Shown: piece after piece, positions 5,626 to 6,131 of the stretch
Layout of the letters: every line of letters starts with the position of its first letter
Numbering within the stretch: position 1 is the first letter of the stretch
From: Chryseobacterium sp.
GTDB taxonomy: Bacteria; Bacteroidota; Bacteroidia; Flavobacteriales; Weeksellaceae
DNA length: 6,131 nt
Direction of reading: 5' to 3'
Assembly (NCBI GenBank): GCA_017989575.1
Contig: JAGNPP010000161.1
Location: forward strand, 1 to 6,131
Translations under genes and position numbers: made by a program
The notes under the pieces: generated by a model
Seen by the model: the letters and a program-made list of their open reading frames with translations, nothing else
Databases searched by the model: none
Told to the model about the DNA's origin: nothing

Positions 5626-6131
5626 ATGGCAGGGATTACGTCTTCAATAGGCAGAAAATATGCTATGGCAATTTCAGCAATGTTTTTGCTGATTTTTTTG
5701 GTGATGCACTTATCCACCAACATGATTTCCATTTTTAGCGAGGATGCGTTCAACGCGGCTTCACATTTTATGGGATACAATCCGGCGGTTCAGTTTCTGA
5801 TGCAACCGATTTTGATTTTCGCAGTCGTTTTCCATTTTGTGATGGGATTCGTTTTAGAAATCAGAAACAACAGCGCAAGACCTGTGAAGTACGCGATGAA
5901 CCAAGGTTCTGCAAACTCCACTTGGATGTCCAGAAATATGATTATTTCAGGAGCTGTGATTTTAGCATTTATCGCATTGCACTTTTACGATTTTTGGTAT
6001 CCAGAGATCAGCTACAAGTATATCCAGGGGAACAATCCTGACGATGCAAGATATTGGGAAGAATTGCACCACAAATTCCACGATGCTTGGAGAGTGGTTC
6101 GTGGAATTTGTGGTGCAATTCTTCCCAATAT
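5626..6131 (+). CDS. sdhC: Succinate dehydrogenase cytochrome b subunit, 3'-truncated
   Basis: Membrane anchor of complex II (succinate:menaquinone oxidoreductase), of the b558 single-polypeptide type found in Bacteroidota, Bacillus and epsilon-proteobacteria. The ATG at 5626 opens MAGITSSIGRKYAMAISAMF, which matches remembered flavobacterial homologues. Three hydrophobic segments are visible, at about residues 13-37, 57-77 and 104-121, with histidines H28, H70 and H119 in positions expected for axial ligands of the two b haems. The family has about 220-230 residues, so the end of the gene lies outside the window; sdhA and sdhB would normally follow. From about base 6099 the reading frame is the reverse complement of upstream sdhC bases (see the inverted repeat at 6051-6131). 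The apparent last 11 residues, RGICGAILPN plus one, are therefore probably not real, and the reliable protein ends near HKFHDAWRVV. Confidence 0.92.
   Translation, partial: MAGITSSIGRKYAMAISAMFLLIFLVMHLSTNMISIFSEDAFNAASHFMGYNPAVQFLMQPILIFAVVFHFVMGFVLEIRNNSARPVKYAMNQGSANSTWMSRNMIISGAVILAFIALHFYDFWYPEISYKYIQGNNPDDARYWEELHHKFHDAWRVVRGICGAILPN
6051..6131. repeat. Perfect 33-bp inverted repeat at window end, probable fold-back artefact
   Basis: Bases 6051-6083 are the exact reverse complement of 6099-6131, separated by 15 nt (tgcttggagagtggt), with pairing extending to the very last base. The left arm encodes YWEELHHKFHD, plausible SdhC sequence; the right arm continues the frame without a stop but gives residues that do not fit SdhC. 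There is no T tract, and the repeat lies within a gene, so it is not a terminator. The simplest reading is a hairpin chimera from library preparation or amplification, or an assembly fold-back, at a contig end. Confidence 0.93.

Noticed and set aside
6051..6131. End hairpin as a terminator, attenuator or phase-variable invertible element
   Set aside because: It is inside sdhC coding sequence, has no T tract, has no recombinase nearby, and stops exactly at the window edge; a fold-back artefact is simpler.

Overview
This window looks like a stretch of chromosome from a Flavobacteriia member, most likely a Chryseobacterium/Epilithonimonas-type genome. The DNA is AT-rich, start codons have no clear Shine-Dalgarno sequence, and several gaps carry the Bacteroidota -7 promoter element TAnnTTTG. 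The protein sequences also read as flavobacterial. The genus is an inference from remembered protein similarity, not from a search.

All recognisable genes are on the + strand. From left to right they are: the 3' three quarters of asnS (asparaginyl-tRNA synthetase, cut by the left edge) with a terminator; a compact two-gene type II toxin-antitoxin-like cassette (71-aa antitoxin, 97-aa RelE/ParE-fold toxin, 13-nt overlap) with its own terminator; a 693-aa M13-family (neprilysin/PepO-like) zinc metallopeptidase predicted to be a lipoprotein, with a strong terminator; rpoN (sigma-54, 487 aa, complete) with a terminator; and the 5' part of sdhC (cytochrome b subunit of succinate dehydrogenase), cut by the right edge. 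Four rho-independent terminators divide the window into five transcription units: asnS, the TA pair, the M13 peptidase, rpoN and sdhC. The genes do not form one pathway. They cover translation, periplasmic proteolysis, alternative-sigma transcription and respiration, with the TA pair as the only obviously accessory element. No gap between genes exceeds 200 bases.

The most unusual feature is at the right end. The last 81 bases form a perfect 33-bp inverted repeat around a 15-nt spacer and end exactly at the window edge. The left arm is normal sdhC coding sequence and the right arm is its exact reverse complement. This is best explained as a fold-back (hairpin chimera) artefact at a contig end, so the last 11 residues of the apparent SdhC reading frame should not be trusted. 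I found no convincing undescribed biological system here; the TA cassette and a few promoter-overlapping palindromes are the best biological leads.
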